The position numbers and the translations under genes are program-made. A DNA stretch of 64,000 bases from Cadophora sp. MPI-SDFR-AT-0126. Its lineage: Eukaryota; Ascomycota; Leotiomycetes; Helotiales; Ploettnerulaceae. The stretch is taken from assembly GCA_020747065.1 (NCBI GenBank), contig JAGMVK010000023.1, forward strand, positions 1 to 64,000, given 5' to 3'. This document shows positions 1 to 9,439 of this stretch, piece by piece (within the stretch, counting starts at the first letter, position 1; every line of letters begins with the position of its first letter). Below the pieces are notes generated by a model, which worked only from the letters and a program-made list of their open reading frames with translations, was not told the DNA's origin and did no database searches.

Positions 1-275
1 TTTCTCCGGATGGCGATGTTGTGCTAGTAGTCGGACCTCGGAACCTACGATTGAGAATTCAATCCCAAGTCCTTCGGTGTGCCTCAAAAGTCTTCAGCGC
101 CATGTTCGGGCCCACTTGGAGTGAAGGTCAAGGACTTTCCAAAGAATCCCCACGGGAAGTTCGACTAGTGGAGGACGATGCCGATGCGTTGCAGATAATC
201 TGCTGCGTCATCCACCATCGCAATAATGATGTGCCACAGTCCCGGCTCGTGCTGACAAGAGATGCGCACAGCTGA
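1..275 (+). pseudogene. BTB/POZ-domain protein fragment, cut by window edge
   Basis: The reading frame is open from base 3 and ends at a stop at 273-275. Its translation begins SPDGDVVLVVG and continues through LRIQSQVLRCASKVFSAMF and ..EGQGLSKESPREV to IICCVIHHRN. This is the start of the BTB fold seen in a large fungal family (PDGDV start, xxxSKVFxxM core, IHHRND end). BTB domains mediate dimerisation and Cul3 adaptor contacts; the role of these fungal proteins is mostly unknown. The family normally continues with an ADKYDC-like helix. Here that helix (ADK-RCAQL) lies in another frame, at about 245-300, so the domain is broken by a frameshift just before the stop. The 5' part lies outside the window. 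It could be one decayed gene with the next entry. Confidence 0.6.
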
Positions 276-1107
276 ACCTTTGGTCGCCTCCGACGACCGA
301 GAGTTGCGCCTTGATATGGCGAGCACACATGCCCAGGAGAGACTGCTTGATGCGGCTTTTGAACACTTTGCAACGTCGTTAGTGGTGTCAAATATCCATT
401 ACCTGTTCCCAACTAATACTATATATAGGCTTCTCCCACTGTATTCCGGTCCTCAAGTCACAATCCGCATCGGATCTGCAAGCCACGAATATAAGCTCCC
501 GAAAGCCCTCCTCTGCAAGCAGTCCCCATATTTCGCAGCTATGTTTGAAGGACCCTTTAAGGAAGGGGAAGAGCAGTCAACAACTTTGGAAGAGATACAT
601 GGCGTAGTTACGCCTCGAAGTTTCCAAATGCTTGTACAGTGGGTGTGCCTTGGCCGAGTCGTGTCTAGAGAGTGCGCGCCAGACGTCGCTATTACCACGG
701 CCATCGAATTTGCTAGACTGGCAGATATGTGTCGTATCACTGGCATGGAATCCCTCATGGCTGAGCATATCAAGGCTATCATTCTAGCAAATCCCCTTCC
801 AGACCTGGAGTGGCTTGAGAGACCGCCAGACACAAACACTCATTGCCTCACGTCCCAGCACATTACTTCAGCAGTCGCTCTGCCTGAAGGGCATCCAGTG
901 CGTGCGATATTAGCTGCGGCAACTGTTGAAGGATGTCTCAGACAGCATAATTACAAATTTGAGAGAGAGGCTTCAAGAGTTCCCGAATTTTCCGTCGATC
1001 TCCTCAAGGCTGTGAGAGCAACGATTGAGAGTATAACCATTGAGTATAACGCAACCACTTTCGAGGATCCTATCAGCCGGGTGAGGTTAGGGCTCAAGAG
1101 GACTTAA
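262..1107 (+). CDS. BTB/POZ-domain protein
   Basis: Open frame of 281 residues. A complete BTB domain lies at about residues 60-165: GPQVTIRIGS, then KALLCKQSPYFAAMFEGPFKEG, then the acidic TLEE.. strand and the helices ending ADMCRITGMESLMAEHI. The C-terminal 110 residues are helical and unrecognised. Proteins of this type are putative adaptors in ubiquitin ligase or transcription complexes; no partner is predictable here. The first ATG (262) overlaps the preceding BTB fragment in another frame. The family-like sequence starts near residue 60, so the true start may be the ATG at 316 or may lie in an unseen 5' exon. Residues 20-45 (LLDAAFEHFATSL..) look like the helix that normally follows the first BTB fold, so this ORF may be the frameshifted second half of a double-BTB gene. 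Confidence 0.55.
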   Translation: MRTAEPLVASDDRELRLDMASTHAQERLLDAAFEHFATSLVVSNIHYLFPTNTIYRLLPLYSGPQVTIRIGSASHEYKLPKALLCKQSPYFAAMFEGPFKEGEEQSTTLEEIHGVVTPRSFQMLVQWVCLGRVVSRECAPDVAITTAIEFARLADMCRITGMESLMAEHIKAIILANPLPDLEWLERPPDTNTHCLTSQHITSAVALPEGHPVRAILAAATVEGCLRQHNYKFEREASRVPEFSVDLLKAVRATIESITIEYNATTFEDPISRVRLGLKRT

Positions 1108-1187
1108 GCATGGAGGCATAATAGGAGGAAGGGAAATCAGCCAATTTTGGCGCGGGAATACGAGGTGATTTTGCAACTTCCTTTTCA

Positions 1188-2042
1188 TTGCGCCGAGAAT
1201 ATGATGAAGTGATTATGTGCAACGTGAGCCTATCATTTTCGCAGGCAGAGAGAAAGAGCGATGCGAAGGCATCCATGGTTTCGAAGACTGCATCGTTGCT
1301 GTGCCTTTGGGAAGCCAGCTCTGCCGCGCCCAGCTCTACTACACCTAGCGATCAAAAGCCGAGGGAAGCCAAAAGTACCCCTTACCAAGATGCACGTTAT
1401 AAAACTATACTTGCTACCAAAGGCAGCTTTATAGACGAGTCCGATTTAGGGATCACAGACAAAAGCAAAAACAATCTTCAAACCCTCCTTAGCGCGGAGC
1501 AACAAGTTCCTCATGACTCGTTATTCCGCGACGACCTTTTCAAATCAACTTGTCGGAAGATCCAAGACAGAAACGAGACCAGAGTCATCCGGGATATCTC
1601 GCTATTGATGGTTCCTTCTGCGGAAACACTGGCTACATGTGGCGCCACCAACCTTCAGTGCTTGATCGAGAGTACTAATGGGGGCTGGAACAATTCCATC
1701 CCTATAACCAAGACTCGTCCGCAACCAGACTATTCTGTAGGATTCAGGCGAGAAGCGTTCACGGAAGATCAGCTCAAAAGGCTTGGGCCTTTCGTTGGCG
1801 ACCTTACAGACACGTCTTTCTTTATGGCCACGTACTACATGTACTTCCCGTTTTTGACGTGCGAAGTAAAGTGCGGCGCTGCAGCTCTTGATATTGCAGA
1901 CCGACAGAATGCTCATAGCATGACAATGGCGGTAAGGGGGATTGTGGAACTCTTCAGGTTTGTGAAGCGCGAGAATGAGCTCCATCGGGAAATCCTGGCC
2001 TTCTCAACTTCGCCTACCCTATCCCAATTCCGGAGCCCGTGA
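1188..2042 (+). pseudogene. DUF7924-type fungal protein, 3' truncated
   Basis: Open frame of 284 residues. The region from about residue 120 (NETRVIRDISLLMVPSAE) through RPQPDYSVGFRREAFT, FFMATYYMYFPFLTCEVKC and ALDIADRQNAHSMTMAVRG to LHREILAFS matches my recollection of the widespread fungal DUF7924 family. Its conserved FLxxEVK core recalls nuclease-like folds, but the function is unknown. The family normally continues for 60-80 residues (a HDHR..IYGHYP-type segment). Here the sequence changes character right after LAFS and stops 10 codons later, next to a LINE relic. The gene therefore looks 3'-truncated, possibly by that insertion. The N-terminal 60 residues are low-complexity Ser/Lys, and the start codon is uncertain. 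Confidence 0.5.
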
Positions 2043-2193
2043 CCAAGGTCTAAGACCACTCTCTTCCATCGCAATTGATGAAAAGTATAACATCGTATAA
2101 TCGTCAGAAATAGCTAACCTACCTAAACGCGGGTAACCACGTGCGGCAGGTAGAGGGATTGTGCTGGATTGAAATAGGCTAGAATAGATAGCG

Positions 2194-3449
2194 TTAGTCG
2201 TACGAATGCAATGGTGACGGTCGTAACTTAGCGAGCTCCCGTCGATATACTGGACACCCTGAATCCGTTGCCTTGTGGGCGCTCTTTCCACTACACGCCG
2301 CGCACTTAAAGGTCGTCGAGGTGCATGTCGATGCCGCGTGCCCTGGGAGTGCACACTGTCCACAGACTGGAGCTGGCGCTCGGCAACGGTAATGTAGGTG
2401 GCTATAAAGGTGATAGCGATAGCATCGCGCAGGTTGACGCCCTATGACGAATAGGCGAGTGTATGCACACTCTCCGTTGGCCATAGTAACAGTCATCTTC
2501 GCAAGGAGTCTGTCAACCTCCTCCTTGGTATCCAGATATACTACCATCGAGCGATACTCCTTATCCACAGACACATTCCCGAGCCACCGCATCTTATGAA
2601 CCTTGACCCCATTCAACCGGCTAAAGAGAACACAGCCAACCTCGTCCGTGGCTACCTCGTGATATACCCTATCGACCCTCATGGGATACCACTGCTCTCC
2701 GTACAGCGTTCCCCTATTAAAGTGTGTTCTGAGCCAAGTGTCGTTCCTCCGTACCTTATCGACATCGTCGCCATGAAAGAGAAGCCGATAACGACCGTTC
2801 CCCTTTGAATTGACTCCCAAACAGGATATACCCTTCCCTTTAAGGGCCTCGTTCACCCGCCTGCGCACCGTCCCCGCGTTCCCTTCCTTGATCTCCGGGA
2901 TAGCAACTCGACTCAGGTCGAGTCTAATACCTGGAATCTGTCCAGGAGCGATAGACGGCGGTGGAGATGAAGGAGGCGATAGTAGTGAAGGGGCATTGGC
3001 AGTGGGAGTTGTGCTAATCCTAGGCAAAGCTCGTTTCGTATAAGCTCCTCTAAGGCCTCGATGCGCTTCTCTGCCTTCTCTGCCCGCTGTTCCGCGCTAG
3101 TAAGAGCAGTCTCCACGCGCGTAAGGAGGTCCCTAACTTGCATCCACTCATCGGAACTTGATATTGTTGATGCTAGCCTGGGTATCGTAGCTTTGGTTGA
3201 GTTCGTCCGCTTCGCTCGTGGTGGTGAGTTGGGTTCGAACGGTTGCGTACGCTTCAGAGGTCGCCCGCGGGCGCTCGTAGTCTCGACAGTAATCGACTCA
3301 TCATCATTCGATTCGCTCAGCAATTCAAACGAATTGCCTTTTGGACCGTTCTTGCTGTTCTGCGGGCTCCACTTCATGACACTTGTGGCTGTGCACCCCT
3401 GCCTGGATGTAACCTTACTCCAAAGTACAGTACCACTGCAAATTGTCAT
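2194..3449 (-). mobile_element. LINE-type retrotransposon ORF1 (gag-like) relic
   Basis: Two overlapping minus-strand frames (3449-2913 and 3027-2194) read as one protein if joined by a single frameshift near 3,000-3,030. The first part has basic Ser-rich sequence and a coiled coil (QRAEKAEKRIEALEELI). The second has a proline-rich linker, an RNA-binding-like fold (YRLLFHGDDVDKVRRND) and CCHC zinc knuckles near its end. Knuckles 2 and 3 are intact (CGQC..GH..C and CAAC..H..C). Knuckle 1 reads C-x2-Y, a Cys-to-Tyr change that one G-to-A transition explains. This layout is the ORF1 of fungal Tad1-like LINEs. No reverse transcriptase follows downstream, so the element is a fragment. The left flank is the truncated DUF7924 gene. 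Confidence 0.7.
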
Positions 3450-3756
3450 CGCGGAGCGGAGCTAATTCTTGCCCACACCTCACGCTCAAGTCTGCGATCG
3501 TATTGTAGTGTTCTCTTCAAGAGACGTCTCTACAAAATGAAAATCCTTGTAAACCGAACATCATTCGTCGTTACGAATGCGCCTCCTATGTACGGATCTG
3601 TACTGTACTGTACTGTATATCGTACGTTGCTAAGCCACAGTCAACCTTGTGAGGCTGAGCGTAGACGACGTGCTTCTTTGTCCAGTGCGGCAATTGTCTC
3701 TCACTCTTTACCGTCCTTTCTTCCCTTTATGTACTGAAACTGCAACCAATATCAAG
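3450..3756 (+). promoter_or_regulatory. Upstream region of the NACHT-ankyrin gene
   Basis: About 300 bp between the LINE relic and the ATG at 3757. It contains a short TACTG direct repeat running into TATAT at 3600-3620 and a pyrimidine-rich tract with CTCTTTACC/CCTTTCTTCCC at 3,700-3,730. Such tracts often lie just upstream of fungal start codons. No specific operator was recognised. Confidence 0.3.
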
Positions 3757-6700
3757 ATGAGTTTTGGTTTTAGCGTTGGTGATTTCGCTACGGCAATACA
3801 GCTTGCTAACAAAATACGGAGGGAATTCGTAGACTCGCCGAGCCAATTTAAGGCTGTCACAGATGAGTTCGTTGCTCAGAGTTGAATCGGATCTATGCTA
3901 ATTATGATGTTTAATAACAGGGTCCGAACACTCTCGCATGTCCTTGAAGATGCCGACGTTGCTCTCTCAAACCGAGAACTCGATAATGAACAGAAGAGTG
4001 AGCTGGATGAAATCGATAAAGGCTGCCGAAATGTTCTTAACGAGCTACAACGAATAATAGATAAGAATATCGAACTTAGTTCTGAAGGCGGGGATGTCGG
4101 CAAGAGAATGAAAAGAGTGTGGAAGAGGCTAAATTGGAAGCCAGATGACATCACCCAGCTTCGTAGTCGCATTAGTTCGAACATCAGTCTCCTAAACGCG
4201 TTTAATGGACGACTGACTCGACATAAAGTCTTTCAGATAGTGCTATACCAAGAAGACCAAGGACGTCAGACAGTGCTCGACTGGCTTACCTTGATTGACT
4301 TCGCTTCTCAGCAGAGCGACTTCATTCGTCGGCGAGAGGCAGGAACTGGCCAGTGGCTTCTAGAATCGGACAAATTTCAGACGTGGGTGAAAACCGACCA
4401 GCAGGTGTTATTCTGTCCAGGGATTCCTGGAGCGGGAAAGACAATTCTCACCTCGATAGTGGTCGACTATCTATCTGCGGATTTCCAGAAAGACACCAGT
4501 GTTGGTATTGCATATCTATATTGCAACTTTGGTCGGAAAGACGAGCAGACGGCCGAAGAACTTCTTGCGAGTCTGTTAAAGCAGCTAGCTCAAGGCCTAT
4601 CTTCTGTCCCTGAGAGTGTGAAGTTTCTCTATGAATGCCATAAGGATAAGCGGACACGGCCAACACTCAATGAAATTTCCAGTACTCTCCAGTCAGTTGG
4701 TGCTCTATACTCGAAAATTTTCATCATAATCGATGCACTTGATGAATGCCAAGCATCTGACGGCTGCCGGACAAAATTTCTGGAACAGATCTTCGCCTTT
4801 CAGGTGAAGAATAGAGCAAATATCTTTACTACTTCGAGATTTATTCCTGATGTCACCGAACGGTTCAGAGATAGCTTGTGTCTAGAGATTCGAGCAAGTG
4901 ATCACGATGTGCGGAGATATCTAGATGGCCACATGGCACAGCTAAATAGATGCGTTCTTAGCAGCTTGGAACTTCAGGATGAAATAAAGACCAGTATTGT
5001 CAAATCTGTCGATGGGATGTAAGTGACTCCTCAGGTCTTAGTTAGCACTACTTACGATTTATAGGTTCCTACTTGCGCAACTGCATTTTGATTCATTAAA
5101 GGGGAAAGCATCCCCAAGGGCTATCCGTACTGCTCTAAAGAAACTCTCAACTGGATACGACCAAGCATATGACGACGCTATGACGAGAATCGAAGGCCAG
5201 CTTGCAGATGAAGAACAGCGCGCTAAGCAGGTTCTTTCATGGATCACTTGTGCAAAGATGCCATTAACGACATCTGAACTTGAGCATGCACTTGCCACAG
5301 AGCTTGGGGATTCGCAGTTTGGCGAAGATAATTTAACTCCAATAGAAGACATAGTTTCAGTATGTGCCGGATTAGTAACAGTTGACGAGGAAAGCCGTAT
5401 TATCCGGTTGGTCCATTATACAACACAGGAATACTTCAGCCGGACACGGGAAAAGTGGTTTCCGAATGCAGACGCTAATATTGCCGCTATTTGCACCACG
5501 TACCTCTCATTCGACGAGTTCGGAAGTGGAATTTGCCAAAGCGACGAGGAGTTCGAACAACGGCTTCAATCAAGCAAGCTTTACTACTATGCGTCAAATA
5601 CTTGGGCAGATCATGCTCGCGAGTCTTCCAAGTTGATCCCGGAAGTCATTAGCTTTCTTGAGAGGAGGGCCCACGTAGAGGCATCAACCCAAGCACTACT
5701 AGCCGTGAAGTCGTTCCTACGAGACTCGGAGTATAGCCAAAGAACCCCAAAGGGGATGACTGGACTGCATTTGGCGTCAATCTTCGGGCTTGACGCCATA
5801 GCCAGGCTGCTTCTCAATACTAGCAAGGCAGACACCGATTCGAAGGATAGTGAAGGCCGGACGCCGCTGTTGTATGCTGCCGCAATGGGACATGAGAATA
5901 TCGTTGAATCAATACTGTCAAACAGTAACATCGACATCAATTCGAAAAACAATATTGGTCGTACACCACTCTGGTGTGCCGCCGCGAATGGGCACAGCGC
6001 GGTCGTTAAGCTGCTCCTTGCAACTGGGAAAGCTAATCCTGACTTAAAAGATAGTTCGGGACAAACACCGTTATCATATGCCGCGAGAGACGGTCATAGG
6101 GCAGTTGTTGAGCTGCTCCTCGCGACAAGTGATGTTGACGTTAATACAACAGATACGAATGGACGGACGCCGTTGTCTTGGGCCGCTGGTAATGGGCATG
6201 AAGAGATCGTTAGTTTATTTCTCACAATCGACGATATCGACCTAGACACAGATGCTATTAGCGATTTTGGTGCTGGTCGAACACCGCTATCCTATGCCGC
6301 AGAGAATGGGCACGAGGCTGTTGTTAAGCTATTGATTGAAACTGGAGAAGTTGATGCGGACTCGAGGGAGACTAGCTGTCCTGGTCGAACACCGCTATTC
6401 TATGCCGCAGAGAATGGGCACGAGGCTGTTGTTAAGCTATTGATTGAAACTGGAGAAGTTGACGCCGACTCGTGGGAGATTAGCCCTCGGAGTCGAACAC
6501 CGCTATCCTATGCCGCAGAGAATGGGCACGAGGCTGTTGTTAAGCTATTGATTGAAACTGGAGAAGTTGACGCCGACTCGAGGGAGACTAGCTTTTTGGG
6601 TCCTGGTCGAACACCGCTATCCTATGCCGCAGGGAATGGGCACGAGGCTGTTGTTAAGCTATTGATTGAAACTGGAGAAGTTGACGCCGACTCCAGAGAT

Positions 6701-7495
6701 GACAACAGACGGACGCCGTTGTCTTATGCCGCAGAGAATGGGCACGAGACTGTCATTAAGCTACTGCTTGATACTGGTAATGTCGAGGCTGACTCCAGAG
6801 ATGACAACGGACGGACGCCGTTGTCTTATGCCGCAAAGAATGGGCACGAGGCTGTGATCAAGCTACTGCTTGATACTGGTAATGTCGAGGCTGACTCCAG
6901 AGATGACAACGGACGGACGCCGTTGTCTTATGCCGCAAAGAATGGGCACGAGGCTGTGATCAAGCTACTGCTTGATACTGGTAATGTCGAGGCTGACTCC
7001 AGAGATGACAACGGACGGACGCCGTTGTCTTATGCCGCAAAGAATGGGCACGAGGCTGTGATCAAGCTACTGCTTGATACTGGTAATGTCGAGGCTGACT
7101 CCAGAGATGACAATGGACGGACGCCATTATCATGGGCTGTTGTCAAGCCAGACCCTCCAAATACATTCGAGCCGCCGCCTACGTTCGCTCCGCCGCCAAA
7201 GCCGTCATCGAGGGCCGGGAAAGAAGCTGTTGTCAAACTGCTACTTCAGCAGAAAGCCGTACTCGACTCGAAGGATAATGAGGATCAGACACCACTGTCT
7301 TGGGCCGCTCGGAATGGGCACGTGACGATTGTCAAGCTGCTGCTCGAGAAGGGCGCCGATTTTGAGTCAATAGACATAGCGGGTAAGACGCCACTGTATT
7401 GGGCTACTCAGAACGGGCATGGGGCAGTTGTCAGTTGTCCAGCTGTGTTACGATCACGATTGGCCCTGAGGCTCGACAGTCATGTGACTGCATAG
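3757..7495 (+). CDS. NACHT-ankyrin NLR-like (STAND) protein
   Basis: Exons 3757-3866, 3921-5018 and 5065-7495 join in frame to 1,212 residues. Intron 1 (54 bp, GTTCGT..ACAG) joins TDE to VRTLSHVL; intron 2 (46 bp, GTAAGT..ATAG) joins VDG-M to FLLAQL. Residues 1-150 match the fungal STAND N-terminal domain ([20 protein letters not shown]). The NACHT ATPase has Walker A GIPGAGKT (about 204-211) and Walker [11 protein letters not shown] (about 303-312), followed by winged-helix-like segments. Some 16-17 ankyrin repeats run from about residue 632 to the end. Fungal NLRs are signal-triggered oligomerising switches in allorecognition or immunity, with the repeats as ligand sensor. Repeat units are nearly identical in DNA, and a proline-rich insert (about 1096-1120) splits the array. 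The last repeat loses its consensus after GHGAVVS, so the C-terminus may be truncated. Confidence 0.88.
6275..7106 (+). repeat. High-identity tandem ankyrin-coding repeats
   Basis: Two adjacent families of direct repeats lie inside the NACHT-ankyrin gene. Family A starts at 6275, 6383, 6491 and 6605 (periods 108, 108 and 114 bp) and codes [19 protein letters not shown] with linkers of variable length. Family B starts at 6699, 6801, 6903 and 7005 (period exactly 102 bp, 34 residues). Its last three units, 6801-6902, 6903-7004 and 7005-7106, are base-for-base identical by eye. Identity this high indicates recent duplication or ongoing gene conversion. Confidence 0.9.
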
Positions 7496-9439
7496 CAAGA
7501 TCACAATGGATGAAATTCTTGGAGCATGCCCCTACTCGAACTCAACAATTCCCTTTCTAGACTTGCAGGGACATATTATTCGGATAGTCACTATTAAGTC
7601 AATTCTAAGGGTGGAAATGGCTGGAGATCCAAGCTATTTATACTTTTGATGTCTCTTCTGCGGAGTGGTTACACGACCTGAATTGCTTTTGGAGAAACCT
7701 TTAGTGTAGATTGGAGAACGATAGTATAAGGCACTAGTCTATGAGGGCACACTAAATACTAACGAAACATAACCCCTGTATAAAATAACTCTAACTATAG
7801 CCTATGAAGGTGTACCACTAATTAATATATAGCTCTTCTCTGAGCGCTTCTTAAACTTGACCAAGATCTAAATAAGCTAATCAAAAGATTATGTAAGATT
7901 AACTTTTAATTTGAGCAATACCTAATAAGTCCAGCTTATGTAACTAGCTTATGTGATAAACCGAGCTTCGAAGTATTAATTTATAAATCAAAATCAGAGT
8001 CTCTTAACTACCTCCATAAGTTAAACCTTCAACTTTGTCACTAAGGTACTTTTTATAAACCCCTTCTTCGCGAATCCCAATGCCTGGTATAGAAGGTATT
8101 GTTTGTTTCGAGGAGCGGCACGAACAAGCGGTTCAAAGGGCATAATAGCCTTACTAGCTATAATCAAGACCCTTCATAATTCGCAAGGGCCTGTTTCATC
8201 CTGTTCATTAACAGCCTCCTAGCGCAGATACACATTCGCGTTATCGTCAGGCTTTGAAACTTGCATTTAGTTAAGGGTTCCAGTGACCTGCGAGTAGTCT
8301 AACTAAAGGTTTGATTCGGGTCCGGGGATGCCGTGTGAAAGGCTAGAGTTCTCTGAGAATCGGACGGTCCTAGAGTAGATGCCTAAGAAATCCCCTAGAA
8401 ATACTAGGATAGTAGGACAGATATAAAGGCGCTTATCGCCGTTTAGTAAAAGAGATATAAAGATAGCTTTATTCCGATACTGTTACGTGTTAGCACGATC
8501 ATTAAAAAGACTTGCTAGACTCTTAGACGAAGTTGCTTTGACTATCGTCGTAAGCTTAAAAGCAGCTTCTTCGTCACTCGAGTATCACTTATTAGAAGCG
8601 TCATTCCACGAGGACTCGGCAACTTGAAGTCTCTCGGCGACATGCTTTTGCATGAGACGGGACTTGCCTAAATAATTCCTTTTGCAATGTTCAAGTACTC
8701 GGCCCTTAAGTTGGGCTATTTGAGGTCCGTAAACCTTTTCCCAGGACATAATAGTGTTAATAAGAGAAATATCTGATCTTCTCGAGTACGTTTTACAGTA
8801 TTAGTTGAACTCAGTAGTTCGGTAATAAGTGATTATCTTAATACCTGTTTTTTGAATATTGAACAAGGTTTTCCATAAGCTGCGATACTGCTGCTAGTTT
8901 TCTGGGCTTGTTCTAAAGCTAGCGCTTTTTATAAAGTTTTCTGTCGCGACCTTCTCCGCAGCGCTAAAACTATTAAGGGGTCCCTTAGGTACTTCCTTAG
9001 GTAAGGTCGCGGGATCAAGGGCTTTAACGCTTTTTAAGATTATTTCCTAGTAGGCGTTTTCGTCACTACTAATTTATATACTATTAGCCGTATACATCGC
9101 GTTTCTTTTCTTAATAGAATAGACTATAGCTTCATATTCTAGGCTAGTAAGCTCCTTTATAAATACACGAATCTTAGCTATGTTTATTGTGCTCGGAATC
9201 TTGTTAGTGCAGCTACCGAATTATCCTATTCTATAATATTAATTTACATACTCCAGTAGCGTAAATATTGCAACTAAGTTCGCATACTCAGGGTTTAATA
9301 AGTCCGCTATAGTAGGTAGTAGGCACGAGAATAGCGATTTTAGCTAGACTACTATTTAGGCATTTTCTGTCGTGGAGGATAATTTAGGGCTTAAGTTATT
9401 TGTTATAAAGCTAGACATCGAAGGCCGTAGAGGAGTGCT
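7496..9439. other. AT-rich non-coding stretch, decayed repeat-like
   Basis: No open frame above about 60 codons. The sequence is rich in TA, TTA and CTA steps and poor in CpG, as in RIP-affected fungal repeats. Minus-strand peptides such as REDQIFLLLTLLCPGKRF (around 8,730-8,800) hint at an old coding relic, but I could not assign it to a family. No terminal repeats were found. Confidence 0.4.
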
